Assembly: GCA_937910305.1 (NCBI GenBank)
Contig: CALEPS010000023.1
Location: forward strand, 1 to 34,581
DNA length: 34,581 nucleotides
DNA from: an uncultured Bacteroidales bacterium
Lineage (GTDB): Bacteria > Bacteroidota > Bacteroidia > Bacteroidales > Paludibacteraceae
Direction of reading: 5' to 3'
Below are positions 33,405 through 34,581 of this stretch, piece after piece. The position numbers and the translations under genes were made by a program. The stretch's first letter is position 1, and each line of letters starts with the position of its first letter. Below the pieces are notes generated by a model that saw only the letters and a list, made by a program, of their open reading frames with translations, made no database searches and was not told the DNA's origin.

Positions 33405-34352
33405 ATGAAAAGTAATAGTCAATTGAAAGGATTAGGAACCGCTCTTATTACGCCGTTCAAGGCAGACGGGAGCGTGGATTACGATGCTTTGGCGCGTCTA
33501 TTGGACACACAACTCAAAGGTTTTGTGGACTATATCGTGGTGCTCGGGACTACCGGCGAAGCAGCTACCCTCACTCCCGAAGAGAAAAAAGAGGTACGAC
33601 AGTTCATCGTCAACTACGTCCACACCCATCCTGTCCCCTCCCTTGAGGGGAGGCCGGGAGGGGTTCTTCCTCTCGTCCTCGGCGTAGGCGGCAATAACAC
33701 CGCGGCTGTATGCGCAGAGTTAGCCGCCATGCATGGCGAGCTCATAGACAACTACGCAGCTATCCTTTCCGTTTGTCCGTACTATAACAAGCCGAACCAG
33801 GAAGGGCTCTTCCAACATTTCTGCGCCGTGGCAGAGGCAAGCCCGATTCCCGTTATATTATATAACGTACCCGGGCGCACGGGTGTGAACCTGCTCCCAG
33901 AAACCGTCATGCGCATCTACAACGCCCATCCGGACAAGATCCTCGGCATCAAAGAGGCGAGCGGAAACGTAGAGCAGATCAAGCACCTAATCCAATTATC
34001 CAATACTCCCTCCCTTGAGGGGAGGGATGGGGAGGGGTTTCCTCCTCTCTTAGTCATCTCCGGCGATGACGGCATAGCCTGCGAGCTGATGGAAGCAGGA
34101 GCAGCAGGTCTGATCTCCGTGGCCAGCAACGCCTTTCCCGAAGACTTTTACCACATCGTGCATGACAAAGACGCAGCGTTGCAAGCAAAATATGCAGAGA
34201 TGATTCGCCTTCTTTTCGCAGAAGGCAATCCGGTAGGCATCAAAGCCGTCTTGGCGCAGAAAGGTATCATCACCAACTCCCTCCGCCTCCCCTTAGTCCC
34301 TGCCAGCCAAGAACTACAAGAAAAGATTCTCCGAGAACTCGGAGAAATCTGA
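33405..34352 (+). CDS. dapA: 4-hydroxy-tetrahydrodipicolinate synthase
   Basis: 315 aa from ATG 33405 (MKSNSQLKGL); the ATG at 33384 lies in the repeat and is not used. It condenses pyruvate with aspartate semialdehyde in lysine/diaminopimelate synthesis. The fold motifs are complete: VVLGTTGEAATL, Y153 in ILYNVPGRTG and the Schiff-base K183 in LGIKEASGN. Two in-frame insertions, PSLEGRPGGV (78-88) and PSLEGRDGEG (202-213), are encoded by the GC-rich palindromic repeat and make the protein ~20 residues longer than usual. They lie in surface-loop positions, so activity is probably kept. Confidence 0.97.
   Translation: MKSNSQLKGLGTALITPFKADGSVDYDALARLLDTQLKGFVDYIVVLGTTGEAATLTPEEKKEVRQFIVNYVHTHPVPSLEGRPGGVLPLVLGVGGNNTAAVCAELAAMHGELIDNYAAILSVCPYYNKPNQEGLFQHFCAVAEASPIPVILYNVPGRTGVNLLPETVMRIYNAHPDKILGIKEASGNVEQIKHLIQLSNTPSLEGRDGEGFPPLLVISGDDGIACELMEAGAAGLISVASNAFPEDFYHIVHDKDAALQAKYAEMIRLLFAEGNPVGIKAVLAQKGIITNSLRLPLVPASQELQEKILRELGEI
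33635..33671. repeat. GC-rich palindromic repeat in dapA, copy 1
   Basis: CCCCTCCCTTGAGGGGAGG, then GGGAGGGGTT. In frame; it encodes PSLEGRPGGV. Confidence 0.9.
34007..34043. repeat. GC-rich palindromic repeat in dapA, copy 2
   Basis: CCCTCCCTTGAGGGGAGGG, then GGGGAGGGGTTT. Same reading frame as copy 1; it encodes PSLEGRDGEG. Confidence 0.9.
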
Positions 34353-34384
34353 GTAATCCCCCCGCCTATGGCATTTTATATCGT

Positions 34385-34410
34385 CTAGGTATGGTCTAGG
34401 TATGGTCTAG
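34385..34410. repeat. CTAG array with 11-bp period
   Basis: CTAGGTATGGT twice plus a third CTAG: positions 34385, 34396 and 34407, 11 bp apart, downstream of dapA. Confidence 0.95.
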
Positions 34411-34450
34411 CTCACAGTGCATTGAGAAAGGCAATTATCAGCACCAAAAA

Positions 34451-34512
34451 CACAAAAGACAATTATAAGCGCCTATACACAAAAGACAATTATAAGTGCC
34501 TATACACAAAAA
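34451..34512. repeat. 27-bp tandem repeat after dapA
   Basis: The unit CACAAAAGACAATTATAAGC plus seven bases occurs twice with one change, followed by part of a third. A diverged unit precedes it near 34430. Confidence 0.9.
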
Positions 34513-34535
34513 AGAGCTCGCATGAGTGTAATGAA

Positions 34536-34565
34536 CCCCAAAAGTTGAACACAAAACTTTTGGGG
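34536..34565. terminator. strong hairpin at the window end
   Basis: CCCCAAAAGTT pairs perfectly with AACTTTTGGGG around an 8-nt loop, then TTTGTTATA follows. It looks like an intrinsic terminator. Similar CCCCAAAAGTT hairpins lie at the ends of IS3-type elements in Bacteroidota (from memory), so an IS could start beyond the window. Confidence 0.6.
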
Positions 34566-34581
34566 TTTGTTATATGTATAA

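Overview
The window looks like a chromosomal segment of a Bacteroidales (Bacteroidota) bacterium carrying a large accessory island. The evidence is the repeated Bacteroidota promoter form (TTTG, about 20 bp, TAnnTTTG), start contexts such as AACAACTATG, many lipoproteins and signal peptides, and core genes arranged as in Bacteroidales (ruvC, a DivIC/FtsB-like gene, ligA, a conserved unknown gene, dapA). No tRNA, rRNA, CRISPR array, integrase or transposase gene is visible.

Layout. (1) 1-380: a decayed, inverted relic of the 3' end of nifJ plus its downstream flank. (2) 388-4970, minus strand: a lysis-like cassette (amidase fused to a spanin-like tail, and a holin-like protein), two members of a small paralogous family, several small unknown proteins, and a sigma-like gene behind a promoter and a structured leader RNA. 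(3) 5144-9620, minus: a probable operon for a cell-envelope system, with a zinc-ribbon membrane protein, four tiny membrane peptides (23-45 aa), a polytopic membrane protein, two lipoproteins (one a von Willebrand factor A protein) and a cytoplasmic zinc-ribbon protein. (4) 9690-12112: four unrecognised genes ending at a terminator. (5) 12233-17062: a four-gene operon (ECF sigma factor, membrane anti-sigma-like protein, exported caspase-like protease, exported TPR-CHAT protease) in which every junction is a 4-bp stop/start overlap. (6) 17105-17757: a gene-free stretch of hairpins and a terminator. (7) 17762-18574: a nearly identical but truncated second copy of the nifJ 3' end. (8) 18587-21629: a plus-strand paralogue of the small family in (2), a NYN-domain protein behind an attenuator-like leader, and four small minus-strand genes, two of them exported. 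(9) 22104-34581: full-length nifJ, an AAA ATPase, a 2[4Fe-4S] ferredoxin, ruvC, a small membrane protein, a DivIC/FtsB-like gene, and divergently an exported endonuclease/exonuclease/phosphatase protein, ligA, a conserved unknown and dapA.

How it fits together. The accessory DNA seems to have accumulated at the 3' end of nifJ: three copies of that end are present, one intact, one truncated but almost identical, one decayed and inverted. The strongest candidate for an undescribed system is the ECF/anti-sigma/caspase/CHAT operon beside the envelope VWA and micro-peptide operon; I infer a stress- or invader-sensing periplasmic protease cascade, but the sequence does not prove it. Two RNA leaders (19495-19560 and 4720-4934) look like transcription attenuators or small RNAs.

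The core part also has unusual repeat biology: a GC-rich palindromic repeat sits in frame inside nifJ (once) and dapA (twice), and CTAG arrays with strict 8-, 9- or 11-bp periods occur between genes and, in frame, inside ligA.
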